Assembly: GCA_035352895.1 (NCBI GenBank)
Contig: DAOPYN010000001.1
Location: forward strand, 62,001 to 126,000
Length of the DNA stretch: 64,000 nt
Source: UBA5070 sp035352895
Lineage (GTDB): Bacteria; Fibrobacterota; Fibrobacteria; UBA5070
Direction of reading: 5' to 3'
The notes beneath the pieces were generated by a model. That model worked only from the letters and a program-made list of their open reading frames with translations. It was not told the origin of the DNA and searched no databases. The position numbers and the translations under genes were made by a program. Position 1 is the stretch's first letter, and each line of letters starts with the position of its first letter. Positions 62,865-64,000 of this stretch are shown here, piece by piece.

Positions 62865-64000
62865 ACGGGCAGATGCGGATCTTGCGGACCTGTTCCAAGG
62901 GACTGTCGCGGTCTTCGCGGGCGCCTACCGTCCGAAACGAGATCGAAACCGGCTCGTGGCGCTTGTCCAGGCGCAGGATCCGGATCCGTAGTGGTTTGGC
63001 GCTGGCCCCTTTCAGGACCACCTCCACATCCGCCTCGGTGAGGATGGCGTATTCGACCACGCGCAGAAGATCCTGGAAGGGAAGCTCCTTGAGTCCCTCG
63101 CCGTACTTGGAGTTGGCCGACACCGAGGAGCGCCTGGTTTCCTCGGACGCGGGCGGATCGAAATGCCACTCCCGGGAGGGTGTCTGGGCCGACGAAAGCC
63201 CCGGAGCGTTCCAGACGCTGGATTTGGGTCGTTCCTCGGCCAGGGCGGGAGGATCGTAGCCGAGAGCCGAAAGCTCCCGTCGCAACGGGGCTTCCTGCGC
63301 AGGATCCAGAAGGAAGCCCCAGTCGGGAATGATTTCCTGGACCAGGACCTGGATGGAGGGGAGTGCGGCCAGTTCGCGGAAGCGGGAGGCGTCGCGGATA
63401 CGCAGGATCCGGACGGATTCGAATTGGCAGGTGCGCCGGGATTCCAGCCATTCGCGCAGGACCCGCGCCACCGACGGCGGTGGGTCCAGGCGATCCAGGA
63501 ACCCAGTCAGTTCCTGTCCAATCAGGGGATGTGCGGCGGCTTCCAGGATCGATTCCCGCGAAAACCGGTAGCACGGCACGATTCCGGAGGTTTCCCTGCG
63601 GGCGCTGATCTCCAGGCCGCGGCGCCAGGAGAGTGGAGCCATCGGCGACAGGTAGGCGAGAAGATCCGCGGTCACCAGGACGGGACGCTCGGCCGAGGCC
63701 GGAGGTTTCCCCGGCGGGCCGATCCAGGTGATCGAGCCGTCGAGGGCCACGGTTTCCATCCGGCCAAGCGCCACCGCCTCGGCCATCCGCTGGGGCAGAC
63801 GCGACCAAACCGCGGGGCCGCGCAGATTCTGTCCATCCAGCCATCCCCAGATCCGGAGCGCATCCTCGCCCGAAAGCGGTCGCCGGGACACCTGTTCCCA
63901 CCAGGTCGCATCCCCGACGAAGGCGGTGCGGATCCACCAGCGCTCCACCGAGGCGTTCAGGAGGTCGCCGTCATCCAGCGCCACGTGTCCTTTCTCGTTG
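62863..64000 (-). CDS. Helicase_C_3/WYL-like protein, 5' end outside window
   Basis: At least 379 residues. The frame is open to base 64000, so the GTG at 63984 is probably internal. Residues about 140-250 of the visible part resemble the helicase conserved C-terminal (Helicase_C_3, XPB/Ssl2 N-terminal-like) domain: SRESILEAAAHPLIGQELTGFL, SVARVLREWLES, FESVRILRIRD and LRRELSALGYDPP. The last 80 residues (LLRVVEYAILTEADVEVVLKG..., RIRILRLD, EPVSISFRTV, LEQVRKIRI) have the layout of a WYL-type C-terminal domain. Such proteins are thought to act in DNA-linked regulation or repair. No ATPase motif is visible in this part. Confidence 0.65.
   Translation of the reverse strand, partial: NEKGHVALDDGDLLNASVERWWIRTAFVGDATWWEQVSRRPLSGEDALRIWGWLDGQNLRGPAVWSRLPQRMAEAVALGRMETVALDGSITWIGPPGKPPASAERPVLVTADLLAYLSPMAPLSWRRGLEISARRETSGIVPCYRFSRESILEAAAHPLIGQELTGFLDRLDPPPSVARVLREWLESRRTCQFESVRILRIRDASRFRELAALPSIQVLVQEIIPDWGFLLDPAQEAPLRRELSALGYDPPALAEERPKSSVWNAPGLSSAQTPSREWHFDPPASEETRRSSVSANSKYGEGLKELPFQDLLRVVEYAILTEADVEVVLKGASAKPLRIRILRLDKRHEPVSISFRTVGAREDRDSPLEQVRKIRICP

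Overview
The window is about 64 kb of high-GC, densely coded bacterial chromosome. Two stretches over 300 bases lack a gene, and there is no rRNA operon, insertion sequence, prophage or CRISPR array. The content points to a motile diderm: a basal-body flagellar operon (flgB, flgC, a small unknown gene, fliE, fliF, fliG, fliH, fliI, fliJ), motA/motB, a minor type IV pilin cluster, many predicted lipoproteins, LpoB-type envelope proteins and outer-membrane-like proteins. Large secreted proteins with fibronectin-, chitobiase-, InlB- and cellulose-binding-like modules, together with glycogen synthesis genes, would suit a polysaccharide-associated, Fibrobacterota-like lineage. That placement is an inference, because no phylogenetic marker search was possible.

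Layout. 1-4788: 3' part of a giant secreted multidomain protein. 4823-6873: an HTH-PAS regulator, an FtsB-like protein and dprA. 6971-9226: a 612-residue unknown protein with several cysteines, followed by a small HSDR_N-like nuclease-fold protein. 9469-12246: a duplicated secreted protein. 12342-13799: glgA. 13890-17596: four pilin and pseudopilin-like genes. 17641-19279: motA, motB. 19269-27669 (minus): a ModA-like binding protein, oppABCDF, a lipoprotein and a membrane protein, all closely spaced. 27788-29389: nadB. 29491-34366 (minus): a chitobiase-repeat lipoprotein and a COG3014-like/LpoB pair. 34446-36328 (minus): hisA-proB. 36486-37352: a serine/threonine kinase. 37480-37896: a basic winged-helix-like protein. 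38314-40275: hisE-hisG-plsC. 40421-43620 (minus): a cellulose-binding-like protein, a low-GC M15-type peptidase with an 11-C tract, and an outer-membrane-like protein. 43699-48239: a metallophosphoesterase and a hybrid histidine kinase. 48264-54985 (minus): the flagellar operon. 55161-56384: a GlgM/GlgA-type glycosyltransferase. 56419-59074 (minus): an envelope protein, pyrC and another envelope protein. 59318-59476: tRNA-Ala and tRNA-Ile. 59660-60358: an ankyrin lipoprotein. 60506-61915: dnaA with a possible origin upstream. 62307-64000: two less familiar genes, the last running off the window.

Gene organisation is compact. Many neighbours share ATGA, GTGA or TGATG stop/start overlaps, which indicates translational coupling, and convergent gene pairs are separated by long perfect hairpins. 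No complete, clearly novel defence or biosynthetic system is visible. The most unusual items are the poly-C tract in the M15 peptidase gene, the unknown cysteine-bearing protein with its HSDR_N-like neighbour, the ModA-like protein heading the opp cluster, the CxxCH motif in a chitobiase-repeat lipoprotein, the glycogen synthase lacking the usual N-terminal lysine, and the tRNA-Ala gene whose acceptor arm is mirrored just downstream.
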